DNA from: CAWEQO01 sp963811225
GTDB lineage: Bacteria; Chloroflexota; Anaerolineae; Anaerolineales; Anaerolineaceae
Assembly: GCA_963811225.1 (NCBI GenBank)
Contig: CAWEQO010000012.1
Span: 1 to 64,000, forward strand
Length of the DNA: 64,000 nt
Direction: 5' to 3'
Shown here: positions 8,497 through 16,032 of the stretch, in pieces
Layout of the letters: each line of letters opens with the position of its first letter
Position numbering within the stretch: the first letter of the stretch is position 1
The notes under the pieces: model-generated
The model's input: only the letters and a program-made list of their open reading frames with translations
Told to the model about the DNA's origin: nothing
Database searches by the model: none
Position numbers and translations under genes: made by a program

Positions 8497-8741
8497 CACA
8501 GAGGACGAAGCAGCAGTCTGATTCCCCCAGGCGAGGTCAGAATGGCGGGCGCGGGGGTGTGCGGTGCAGGCGGCGAGAAACGCGTTTCCGCCAGGGAAAA
8601 CAAGTCGATGGTTTCTTCAATGGTGGCAGCCGCAGGCAAAAATCGCCTCGATCATGCCGCCGGCGCTGGCGCCTGAAAAACGCCAATGTGAGCGATCCCT
8701 TTTACGCCGCCTCCCCCCAGTGCGGGCGATACCGTGCTCAT
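8497..8741 (-). pseudogene. Remnant of a patatin-like phospholipase gene
   Basis: From ATG 8741, preceded by GGGAGGAAATCC, the sequence translates to a normal patatin N-terminus with the oxyanion loop LGGGGVKGIAHIG. About 23 residues in, it jumps directly into another frame carrying the nucleophile motif GASAGG and IEAIFACG (about 8634-8673). The residues that normally separate these motifs are missing. The rest drifts through more frames and stops (for example TIEETIDLF). A minus-strand TATAAT stands upstream near 8792. The lower boundary is approximate. This is a decayed gene whose start signals survive. Confidence 0.6.
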
Positions 8742-8971
8742 GGATTTCCTCCCCCAATCAACCGGTAAATTGTCGATCTTGTCTATCCAGGATTATACAG
8801 CAAAAGGAGCCGGTTCCACGCACCTGGCTTCTACCCTGCTGCGCCGAACGATTTCCAACTCTGTTCCCATTCAAAGTCCTCGATAGGACCTCACGGGGAA
8901 CATGGCGCGGAGAGGAAAGGGGGCGATATTTTTGCATGGCGGTATTTTTCGTAAAGTTCTGATGAATATGT
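8742..8971. other. Intergenic region before smpB without a recognisable gene
   Basis: Apart from a minus-strand TATAAT near 8792, which fits the promoter of the patatin remnant, I see no gene. I looked for tmRNA, since it often neighbours smpB, but found no tag reading frame or tRNA-like ends. Confidence 0.4.
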
Positions 8972-8977
8972 TAAAAT
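8972..8977 (+). promoter_or_regulatory. -10 box seven bases before smpB ATG
   Basis: TAAAAT (within TTAAAAT) is followed by CAAGTCT and the ATG at 8985. No Shine-Dalgarno is present, so the smpB mRNA would be leaderless or nearly so. Confidence 0.4.
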
Positions 8978-8984
8978 CAAGTCT

Positions 8985-9434
8985 ATGGCCATTAAAGTCG
9001 TTGCAACCAATCGCAAAGCCGGGTTTGAATATTTGCTCCTCGAGCACTTCGAGGCGGGTATTTCTCTGCAGGGCAGTGAGATTAAGTCCGTACGGGAAGG
9101 GCAGATCAGCCTGGCGGAGTCCTACGTCCAGGTGGACGGCAAAGAAGCCTGGCTGATCGGCGCGCACATCGCACCCTACGATCCCGCCAGTCGCTACAAT
9201 CATGATCCGGTGCGGCCGCGCCGCCTGCTGCTGCATAAGCGCGAGATCCGTGAGATGTGGGACGCCATCCGTCAAAAAGGTGTGACGATTGTGCCGATCC
9301 GCGTCTACTTAAAGGACGGCAGGGCCAAGCTCGAGATCGCCATCGCAAAAGGCAAGAAACTGTACGACAAGCGTCGTGATATCGCCAAGCGCGACCTCGA
9401 GCGCGAAATGGACCGCCGGCAGAACACTCGCTAA
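8985..9434 (+). CDS. smpB: SsrA-binding protein SmpB
   Basis: 149 residues, the standard length. NRKAGFEYLLLEHFEAGI, LQGSEIKSVREGQISLAESY and the RRLLLHKREI and VPIRVYLKDGRAKLEIA blocks are the conserved SmpB core. The tail DKRRDIAKRDLEREMDRR is the helix that enters the mRNA channel. It brings tmRNA to stalled ribosomes for trans-translation. The tmRNA gene itself is not in the adjacent intergenic DNA. Confidence 0.97.
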   Translation: MAIKVVATNRKAGFEYLLLEHFEAGISLQGSEIKSVREGQISLAESYVQVDGKEAWLIGAHIAPYDPASRYNHDPVRPRRLLLHKREIREMWDAIRQKGVTIVPIRVYLKDGRAKLEIAIAKGKKLYDKRRDIAKRDLEREMDRRQNTR

Positions 9435-9496
9435 GAAAGCAGTTTAAGCGTTGTGGCGCGAGCGTCGCAACTTGAAACTCATTGCAGGAGGCATCG

Positions 9497-10207
9497 ATGC
9501 TTCAAAGTATTTGGCTGGCTTTATTCATCACCTTCGTCCTGGCACTGGCCTGGCTGCGGCTGAACGACTTTCTGGCCCATCGCGGCTGGATCGATGGCCC
9601 GCTCAGTCGCAAGATCATTCACATGGGCACCGGACCGATCTTCGTCGCCTGCTGGTTGTTGTTCCCCGAGGCCGCGCTTGCGCGCTACCTGGCGGCGCTG
9701 GTACCCGGGGCCATCACCGTCCAGTTTGCGCTGGTTGGATTGGGTGTACTCAAAGACCCGGCTGCAGTGCAGGCCATGTCGCGCACCGGCGACCGGCGTG
9801 AGATCCTGCGCGGCCCGCTCTTCTATGGGATCGTGTTTGTGGCGCTTACGGTCATCTACTGGCGAAACAGCCCGCTGGGGATCATCGCCCTGATGCTGCT
9901 GTGCGGCGGAGACGGCCTAGCCGATATCATCGGAAAGCGCCTGGGTAAGAACCCGCTGCCCTGGTCGAAGAACAAAACCTGGGCGGGATCGCTGGCCATG
10001 TTTGCAGGCGGCTGGCTGTTCGCCCTGGCTATTCTCGGGCTGTACGTGGCTGCAGGAACGTTCCACGGACCATTTGAGACCTACGTGCTGCCGGTCACTG
10101 TAATTGCCCTGGTTGGGGCTCTGGTCGAGTCGCTGCCGTATGGCGATATCGACAACTTGACTGTACCGGCTGTGGCCGTATTGTTGGGATATTTATTGCT
10201 CCCGTAA
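9497..10207 (+). CDS. Phytol/dolichol kinase-like CTP transferase membrane protein
   Basis: 236 residues with about seven membrane helices. SRKIIHMGTG near residue 36 and GDGLADIIGKRLG...PLPWSKNKTWAGSLAMF are typical of the VTE5 / SEC59 / phosphatidate cytidylyltransferase superfamily. The Asp-rich loop and Lys residues there bind the nucleotide. It probably phosphorylates a polyprenol or phytol using CTP. I chose ATG 9497 because GCAGGAGG ends five bases upstream; the longer reading from a TTG at 9482 would start before that site. Confidence 0.75.
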   Translation: MLQSIWLALFITFVLALAWLRLNDFLAHRGWIDGPLSRKIIHMGTGPIFVACWLLFPEAALARYLAALVPGAITVQFALVGLGVLKDPAAVQAMSRTGDRREILRGPLFYGIVFVALTVIYWRNSPLGIIALMLLCGGDGLADIIGKRLGKNPLPWSKNKTWAGSLAMFAGGWLFALAILGLYVAAGTFHGPFETYVLPVTVIALVGALVESLPYGDIDNLTVPAVAVLLGYLLLP

Positions 10208-10243
10208 TTGACATTTTCACCCTTTCGGATTATCTTTGTCATT

Positions 10244-11341
10244 ATGCCCAGACTTACTCAGAAACTTTCCCGTCGTGATTTTTTGAAAACCGGATTGATG
10301 GGCGCCGGAGCGCTGGTTTTTCAGCCGTGGCTCAAGTGGTCGCACTTGCAGTCGGACTGGCCGGACGCCGAGCGCATGGGCCGCAACTGTACCGGCGCTT
10401 GGATTAATTTGCGCTCCCGTCCCTCCACAGACGGTCAGATCCTGCGCACCGTGTATGAGGATGAGGTCTTTGTTTGGCTGCGTGAAGTGATCGGCGATTT
10501 CAACCGCGGGCTCATCAACCACCGCTGGGTGGAAACGCCGGAAGGTTATCTTTACGCCTCCACGCTTCAACCTGTGGAAAATCATCCCAACACACCCGTG
10601 GACAGCCTGCCGTCCACGCCGCTGGGTAAGGGCATGTGGGCCGAGGTGACGGTTCCCTATGTCGACATTTCCCTGGCGAACCCGCCGGCCCGCTCGCCGT
10701 GGGTCAAAGCCGTACAGAAGCCGCGGCTGTATTACAGCCAGGTGATGTGGATTGACGACATCACCACCAATGCACAGGGGCAGGTGCTGTACCGGGTGAA
10801 CGAGCTGTACGGCAGCTATGGCGATATTTTTTGGGCAGCGGCGGAAGCGTTCCGCCCGATCACCGAAGAAGAAATTACCCCCATTCATCCGGATACTGCC
10901 GACAAACACATTTTGGTGGATCTCAACTACCAGACCCTGTCATGTTTTGAAGGCAGCCAAGAAGTATATTTCTGTCAGGTATCGACCGGCAGGAAGTTCG
11001 ATGATGATGGGCAGCCGGTCGATCAATGGGCCACACCGGTTGGGGAGCATTTGCCCTGGCGCAAAGTGCTCTCCCTGCACATGAGCGGCGGATCGACCGG
11101 GGCAGGGTATGATACACCCGGCATTCCCTGGAATTCAATCTTTGATCCCGACGGTGCGGCCGTCCATTCCACCTTCTGGCATAATTCCTTCGGCACCCCT
11201 CGCTCGCATGGCTGTGTGAACTGTCGTCCGGAAGATGCCAAGTGGATCTGGCGCTGGTCTCTGCCGCAGTTGACGCTGGTTCCTGGAGATATCACCATCT
11301 CCGGTCAGGGGGGCACGGTGGTGAAGGTGGTAGGAGCTTAG
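10244..11341 (+). CDS. Tat-exported L,D-transpeptidase (YkuD) with SH3-like domain
   Basis: 365 residues from ATG 10244. A twin-arginine signal, SRRDFLK at 9-15, is followed by a hydrophobic stretch. An SH3-like region (NLRSRPSTDGQILRTVYEDE) comes next. The C-terminal YkuD domain ends in HSTFWHNSFGTPRSHGCVN with catalytic Cys near residue 324. YkuD enzymes form 3-3 crosslinks in peptidoglycan or attach proteins to it. The upstream TTG (10208) reading would precede the Tat signal by 12 residues and is less likely. Confidence 0.88.
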   Translation: MPRLTQKLSRRDFLKTGLMGAGALVFQPWLKWSHLQSDWPDAERMGRNCTGAWINLRSRPSTDGQILRTVYEDEVFVWLREVIGDFNRGLINHRWVETPEGYLYASTLQPVENHPNTPVDSLPSTPLGKGMWAEVTVPYVDISLANPPARSPWVKAVQKPRLYYSQVMWIDDITTNAQGQVLYRVNELYGSYGDIFWAAAEAFRPITEEEITPIHPDTADKHILVDLNYQTLSCFEGSQEVYFCQVSTGRKFDDDGQPVDQWATPVGEHLPWRKVLSLHMSGGSTGAGYDTPGIPWNSIFDPDGAAVHSTFWHNSFGTPRSHGCVNCRPEDAKWIWRWSLPQLTLVPGDITISGQGGTVVKVVGA

Positions 11342-11387
11342 CAGTGGCCAAGGGTTTGAATCAAGCACAACCTCTGAAGGGAAAGTT

Positions 11388-12110
11388 ATGAGCGTAACGA
11401 TTGGGCTGGCGTTTGTGGCCGGCCTGGCATCTTTCTTATCTCCGTGTGTGTTCTCGCTGGTGCCGGCTTATATCGGCTACCTGAGTGGTCGCTCGCTGGC
11501 CGCCGACGGCAGTGGGGAAGTCACCCTGAATCGGCGTTGGGGAACCTTCTCCCACGGTCTGGCTTTCGTGCTGGGCTTTTCGGTGGTCTTCATCGTCCTG
11601 GGGCTGGCAGCCTCGGCTATGGGGCAGCTGCTGTACGATCTGCGACCCGTGTTGACCAAGATCGGTGGGGTGGTGGTGATCCTGTTCGGCCTGCACATGG
11701 CACACATTCTGCGCATCCCCTTCCTGGATTACGACCTGCGCCCGCAGTCTCAGATCGAAGCAGGCCGCAGCTACCTGTCCTCGGCTCTGCTTGGGGTATT
11801 CTTCTCTGCGGGCTGGTCACCCTGCACCGGACCGGTGCTCGGGGCGATCCTGACCCTTGCGCTGAACGAGGGGAACATCTCGAACGGCGCAGTGCTGCTG
11901 ACCTCGTATTCTGCCGGGCTGGCGATCCCCTTCCTGATTGCGGCGCTTGGCGTCGGCTGGGTGACCAAAATCCTGCGGCGTTTCGGGCGGGTCATGCATT
12001 ACATCGAGATTGGCATGGGGGTGGTGCTCATCATCGTGGGAGTGATGCTGTTTCTGGGCGTGTTCTCCTGGCTCGGAAATCTTGGAACCTTCATCGATTT
12101 AGGCCTGTAG
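11388..12110 (+). CDS. ccdA: Cytochrome c biogenesis protein CcdA
   Basis: 240 residues, six membrane helices. The paired redox cysteines are Cys20 in LSPCVFSLVP and Cys146 in GWSPCTGP. CcdA carries electrons from cytoplasmic thioredoxin across the membrane to extracytoplasmic thiol proteins. Ten bases downstream begins a TlpA-like thioredoxin, which is the expected partner. The start has GAAGGGAAAG upstream. Confidence 0.95.
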   Translation: MSVTIGLAFVAGLASFLSPCVFSLVPAYIGYLSGRSLAADGSGEVTLNRRWGTFSHGLAFVLGFSVVFIVLGLAASAMGQLLYDLRPVLTKIGGVVVILFGLHMAHILRIPFLDYDLRPQSQIEAGRSYLSSALLGVFFSAGWSPCTGPVLGAILTLALNEGNISNGAVLLTSYSAGLAIPFLIAALGVGWVTKILRRFGRVMHYIEIGMGVVLIIVGVMLFLGVFSWLGNLGTFIDLGL

Positions 12111-12119
12111 GAGCGAAGA

Positions 12120-12678
12120 ATGAATCGCAAAACCATCGGGTTCATGATTGGGTGCTTTTCAACCGGTTTGTTGATCGGCCTGGTGGTTGCATTTTTTGTG
12201 ACGTTTACAGTTATGAATGTGGCGCCGAAGACGGGCGAGCAGCGCAGCAGTGTGCCGTCCAAGGGCATGCAGTTGGCGGACTTCGAGCTTCAGGACCTGA
12301 ACGGTGAATCGGTGCAGCTTAGCCAGCTCAAAGGCCGCCCGACCGTGATCAATTTTTGGGCTTCCTGGTGCGATCCCTGTCGAGAGGAAATGCCGCTGCT
12401 GCAGTCGCTGCACGAGACCTATGGCGACGACCTGGTCTTGATCGGCGTCAACGAAAGTGAGAACTCCCGCCATGGCTAAGGCGTTTGTGGATGACAACCA
12501 CCTGACGTTCCTCTTCCTTACGGACGAGAATGGGGACGTAGGCGACCAGTACCACGTGCGAGGCCTGCCGACCACGTTCTTCCTGGATGCGAATGGCGTG
12601 CTGCAAGCTCAGCAAATTGGCCAGCTGAACGAGCAGCAGTTGGCCGGCTATTTGGAAAAAATAGGAGTAAGACCTTGA
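12120..12678 (+). CDS. TlpA/ResA-type membrane-anchored thioredoxin, split by a one-base frameshift
   Basis: An N-terminal membrane anchor (7-31) is followed by a thioredoxin fold with NFWASWCDPC, active-site cysteines 84 and 87. The frame breaks after VNESE. The next frame continues with TPAMAKAFVDDNHLTF and the cis-Pro segment RGLPTTFFLDANG. Dropping one A at 12462-12463 rebuilds a protein of about 185 residues, a normal length. It should reduce extracytoplasmic disulfides with electrons from CcdA. A sequencing indel is likely. Confidence 0.85.
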
Positions 12679-13712
12679 TTATCGTTACTTTATACTACCG
12701 CCCAAACTGCCCCGCTTGTGAGCAGGTGGAGGCTGATTTAGTCGCCATCAAGGATGAATTTCCGCACCACTTAGTGCGGATGAACGTTGAAGTGGACCCG
12801 GCACTGGAAGAGGCCTATGGTTCTCGGCTGCCAATGGTGCAGGTGGGACCGTACCGCTTGCGGGAGACGATCACTCAGCAGGATTTGAAGGCCGCCATTG
12901 GCGCAGCGCGCGACCGCCATGCGATCCTGGAGAAGAGCGACGGCCAGTACCGCCAGCGGGCGGACCGGGGCAAACAGATCACCGGAACCGACCGCTTCAG
13001 CTACTGGTTCAGCCAGAGGTACGTTTTTGTCATCAGCGTGCTGGTGGCGATCTACATTGGACTGCCGTTCCTTGCGCCGGTGATGATGAAAGTCGGAGCC
13101 ACGCTTCCGGCGAAAGCAATCTACACCATTTACAGCCCCTTATGCCACCAGTTTGCCTTCCGCTCATTCTTCCTGTTCGGTGAACAGCCGTATTACCCCT
13201 TGGAACTGGCACAGGTGCCTGACACGATGACCTACGAGCAAGTCACCAACACGAACGCCAATCCGGTCGATATTCTGGCAGCACGGCGCTTCTTGGGGAA
13301 CGATGCAGTCGGGTACAAGGTGGCCTTGTGCGAGCGGGATGTGGCTATGTACTTGGGCATCCTGGCGTTTGGCCTGCTCTTCGGGCTAACCGGTAGGAAG
13401 ATCAAGGGCATCCCCTGGTACTTGTGGATTCTGATCGGGGTCTTCCCAATTGGACTGGATGGATCGTCGCAGCTGCCGGCGCTGCTCAACTGGTCGGTGC
13501 TCAACTGGCTGCCGATCCGAGAAAGCACGCCGTTCTTACGGGTGCTGACCGGCGGTCTGTTTGGTGTCATGACAGCCTGGTATTTATTCCCGATTTTTGA
13601 GGAGAGCATGCGCGAGACCCGCAACATCGTGGCGCGTAAGATCGCAGTGGTCACGCAGTCGCAGGCCTCGAAACAGCAACAAGAAGAGTTGAATGCCATT
13701 TCATCACGCTGA
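12675..13712 (+). CDS. Glutaredoxin-like domain fused to a DUF2085 membrane domain
   Basis: 345 residues. Residues 1-77 form a thioredoxin/glutaredoxin fold with the CPAC motif at 12-15 and a cis-Pro at SRLPMVQV. The rest matches DUF2085: membrane segments, the metal-like motif SPLCHQFAFRSFFLF near 155, and IGVFPIGLDGSSQL near 255. The start is a TTG overlapping the stop of the tlpA gene, with GGAG eight bases upstream. In the CcdA-TlpA context, a role in membrane thiol redox or metal handling is plausible but unproven. Confidence 0.75.
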   Translation: MIIVTLYYRPNCPACEQVEADLVAIKDEFPHHLVRMNVEVDPALEEAYGSRLPMVQVGPYRLRETITQQDLKAAIGAARDRHAILEKSDGQYRQRADRGKQITGTDRFSYWFSQRYVFVISVLVAIYIGLPFLAPVMMKVGATLPAKAIYTIYSPLCHQFAFRSFFLFGEQPYYPLELAQVPDTMTYEQVTNTNANPVDILAARRFLGNDAVGYKVALCERDVAMYLGILAFGLLFGLTGRKIKGIPWYLWILIGVFPIGLDGSSQLPALLNWSVLNWLPIRESTPFLRVLTGGLFGVMTAWYLFPIFEESMRETRNIVARKIAVVTQSQASKQQQEELNAISSR

Positions 13713-14478
13713 CGAGCTCACTTATTACACGTTTGACTTATTCGAGATCCCGGGCATCGTGCATGGGATCTATACCCGGCGCGGCGGCATAAGCCCCTCG
13801 CCGTGGTCTTCGTTAAACCTGGGCGGCACGGTCGGTGATCCTCGTGACAATATCGTCGAAAACCGCCGCCGGATCTTCGAGACGGTTGGGCGGCCGGTTG
13901 AGTCAATTTTCGATGTCTGGCAGGTGCACGGCATCGAAGTGATCTGCTCGGACTCGCCGCGGCCCCTGGACTCAGCTCATCTAAAAGCGGACGTGATCCT
14001 GACCGACCGGCCAGAGATCACCCTGTTTATGCGCTTTGCCGATTGTGTGCCGATTTTCTTACATGACCCGGTTAAAAAGGTGATCGGTATCGTGCATGCC
14101 GGTTGGCAAGGCACGGTGAAGAAGGCCTGCCAGGCGGCTGTTGAAGCAATGCAGGCGCGATACCAGAGCGACCCGGCGGACATGCTGGCGGGGATCGGCC
14201 CGTCGATTGGGGCGCATCACTATCCAATCGGCCCGGAAGTGACCCAGCAGGTGCGGGAGGCGTTTGGAAGCGACGCGACCGGGCTGCTGGCCGGGAGCAA
14301 CGGCACGACTCGCTTCGACCTGTGGGCGGCGAACCGGTTGGTGCTGGAGCAAAGTGGCGTGAAGAACGTGCAGGTCTCGGAGGTTTGCACGGCCTGTCAC
14401 CTGGAGGACTGGTACTCGCACCGGGGGGAGCACGGCAAGACCGGGCGCTTTGGGGCCTTGCTGGCAATGACAAAATAA
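13693..14478 (+). CDS. pgeF: Purine nucleoside phosphorylase / laccase-domain protein YfiH
   Basis: 261 residues. The zinc ligands expected in this family are visible: His79 in WQVHG, Cys118 in FADCVP, and His135 in VHAGWQG. The C-terminal GEHGKTGRFGALL is also conserved. Once called polyphenol oxidase, the family is now known to act on purine nucleosides (phosphorolysis and deamination) and to edit peptidoglycan precursors in some species. It overlaps the preceding gene by 20 bases and is followed by a hairpin, then yggS. Confidence 0.93.
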   Translation: MPFHHADELTYYTFDLFEIPGIVHGIYTRRGGISPSPWSSLNLGGTVGDPRDNIVENRRRIFETVGRPVESIFDVWQVHGIEVICSDSPRPLDSAHLKADVILTDRPEITLFMRFADCVPIFLHDPVKKVIGIVHAGWQGTVKKACQAAVEAMQARYQSDPADMLAGIGPSIGAHHYPIGPEVTQQVREAFGSDATGLLAGSNGTTRFDLWAANRLVLEQSGVKNVQVSEVCTACHLEDWYSHRGEHGKTGRFGALLAMTK

Positions 14479-14480
14479 TA

Positions 14481-14531
14481 GATCGCAGAAACTCCGCTGT
14501 GAATGGCATTCGCAGCGGAGTTTCTGCGATC
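14481..14531 (+). terminator. Perfect 19-bp hairpin between pgeF and yggS
   Basis: GATCGCAGAAACTCCGCTG (14481-14499) pairs exactly with 14513-14531, and the 13-base loop contains a further GAAT/ATTC pairing. It stands between two genes in the same direction, and there is no T-run after it. It could terminate, or stabilise the pgeF 3' end. Confidence 0.55.
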
Positions 14532-14554
14532 GTGAAGCGAAATTGGGAGGGAAT

Positions 14555-15289
14555 GTGAGCAGCACAACGACAGATGAGATCCGCAGCCGCATGGAAGCAG
14601 CGCGGAAGCGGATCGGGCAGGCGGCGGTGAGCGCCGGGCGCGAGCCGGGGGATGTGCGGCTGGTGGTCGTCACCAAGGCGCAGCCGCTGGAGGCGGCGCG
14701 GGCGGCGATTCAGGCGGGTGCGAAGATTCTAGGCGAGAATTATCCGGAAGAGGCAGTTGAGAAGATCGAGGCGCTGCGCGAGGATGTGGGTGTGCAGTGG
14801 CATATGATCGGGCACTTGCAGAGCCGCAAGGCGAAGCTGGTGGCGACGCATTTCGCCATGCTGCACTCGTTGGACAGCTTGCGCCTTGCAGAGAAGCTGG
14901 AGCGGCTGCTGGCGGAGTCCGGGCGGCGGCTGCCGGCGCTGCTGGAGTTTAACGTGGGGGAAGAGGAGAGCAAGTACGGCTGGCAGGCGGCGCATGAAGA
15001 GGACTGGGCACAGCTGGCGGCGGAAATCGAGCCAATCCTGGCGCTGCCGCACCTGGAGGTGCATGGCCTGATGACCATGCCGCCACTGTCTGAAAATCCC
15101 GAGGATTCACGGCCCTATTTTGTCAAGCTGCGGCGGCTGCGCGATTTCCTGGCGGGGCGCTTCCCCCAATCCGATTGGCGCGAGCTCTCGATGGGCACCA
15201 GCGCCGACTATCCCATCGCCGTGCAGGAAGGGGCCACGTACGTGCGTCTGGGCGAGGCAATTGTGGGTCCGAGAAACTACAATATTTAA
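14555..15289 (+). CDS. yggS: Pyridoxal phosphate homeostasis protein (YggS/PLPBP)
   Basis: 244 residues from GTG 14555, which follows GGGAGG by four bases. LVVVTK at 36-41 supplies the PLP-binding Lys41. GENYPEEAVEKI, HMIGHLQSRKAK, the SLDSLRLAEKL segment and LSMGTSADYPIAVQEGATYVRLG are the family core. It is a fold-III PLP carrier without enzymatic activity that balances B6 vitamers. It precedes yggT and yggU, the common bacterial arrangement. Confidence 0.95.
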   Translation: MSSTTTDEIRSRMEAARKRIGQAAVSAGREPGDVRLVVVTKAQPLEAARAAIQAGAKILGENYPEEAVEKIEALREDVGVQWHMIGHLQSRKAKLVATHFAMLHSLDSLRLAEKLERLLAESGRRLPALLEFNVGEEESKYGWQAAHEEDWAQLAAEIEPILALPHLEVHGLMTMPPLSENPEDSRPYFVKLRRLRDFLAGRFPQSDWRELSMGTSADYPIAVQEGATYVRLGEAIVGPRNYNI

Positions 15290-15325
15290 ACGCCTCAATC
15301 GATGGCTCTGTTTCTGTTCAGCGTG

Positions 15326-15331
15326 TATAAT
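15326..15331 (+). promoter_or_regulatory. TATAAT eight bases before yggT
   Basis: A perfect TATAAT at 15326-15331 leaves only GAGGTCAT before the ATG at 15340. Transcripts from it would be almost leaderless. Note that GAGG could also serve as a weak ribosome site if transcription starts further upstream. Confidence 0.4.
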
Positions 15332-15339
15332 GAGGTCAT

Positions 15340-15603
15340 ATGATCATCTTCTTAATTGATTTCGTTCATCTGCTTGCCAGGATCATCACCATCCTGGTGG
15401 TTGTTGATATTATCTTGAGCTATTTTATGTCGCCCTACAGCCAAGTACGGGTGATTTTGGGCCGAATTGTGCAACCGATGCTGTCGCCGATTCGGCGGGT
15501 GCTGCCGAATACCGGCATGATCGATTTTAGCCCGCTGGTCCTCATCATCCTGGTACAAGTCGTCGAGTATTTCCTGGTCCTAATTCTAAGCTCCCTGCGG
15601 TGA
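15340..15603 (+). CDS. yggT: YggT family membrane protein
   Basis: 87 residues with two membrane helices, as expected for one YggT repeat unit. The conserved core SYFMSPYSQVRVILGRIVQPMLSPIRRVLPNTG lies between them. Its role is not settled; homologues are linked to osmotic balance, cell-division gene clusters and thylakoid biogenesis. The stop overlaps the GTG start of yggU. Confidence 0.9.
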   Translation: MIIFLIDFVHLLARIITILVVVDIILSYFMSPYSQVRVILGRIVQPMLSPIRRVLPNTGMIDFSPLVLIILVQVVEYFLVLILSSLR

Positions 15604-15923
15604 AAAACATGACAGAACATCGAAAATTCAAACTACACAATGGAAAAGGTGGCGCGGCGCTCGCTGTGCGCGTCACGCCGCGCGCCGCCCGGAATGAAAT
15701 TGCGGGGGTGTTGGACGATGGCACGGTCAAGGTCCGCTTGACAGCCCCACCGGTGGAGGGCAAAGCGAATGAAGCCCTGGTAAAATTCCTGGCGGATGTC
15801 CTGGACGTTGCCCCCAGCAAGATCGAGATCGTCGCCGGGGAAACGGGCCGCGACAAGCTGGTGACGGTGCTGGACGTGGATGCGGACACGGTCAATGAGC
15901 GGATTGCAGCCCGTTTAAAATAA
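15600..15923 (+). CDS. yggU: DUF167/YggU family protein
   Basis: 107 residues. LAVRVTPRAARNEIAGVLDDG, VKVRLTAPPVEGKANEALVKFLA and VAGETGRDK are the DUF167 signature. Function is unknown; it travels with yggS-yggT. The start is either GTG 15600 (overlapping the yggT stop) or ATG 15609. The stop codon is the first triplet of the 53-bp inverted repeat that follows. Confidence 0.9.
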   Translation: MKNMTEHRKFKLHNGKGGAALAVRVTPRAARNEIAGVLDDGTVKVRLTAPPVEGKANEALVKFLADVLDVAPSKIEIVAGETGRDKLVTVLDVDADTVNERIAARLK

Positions 15924-16032
15924 GACAAGCGAAACGTGCAGGGGCGAAGACGCCAAGAAGCAGCAAGGAGAAAGATCCTTTTCTCCTTGCTGCTTCTTGG
16001 CGTCTTCGCCCCTGCACGTTTCGCTTGTCTTA
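15921..16032. terminator. Perfect 53-bp inverted repeat overlapping two convergent stop codons
   Basis: 15921-15973 and 15980-16032 are exact complements separated by a six-base loop, GATCCT. The outer triplets are the TAA stops of yggU (plus) and of the NACHT-HEAT gene (minus). The arm is mixed sequence (for example AGGGGCGAAGACGCC), with no T-run. It is far longer than an ordinary intrinsic terminator. Confidence 0.7.

Noticed and set aside
8742..8984. tmRNA next to smpB
   Set aside because: No tag reading frame, no T-arm and no paired 5'/3' ends found on either strand.
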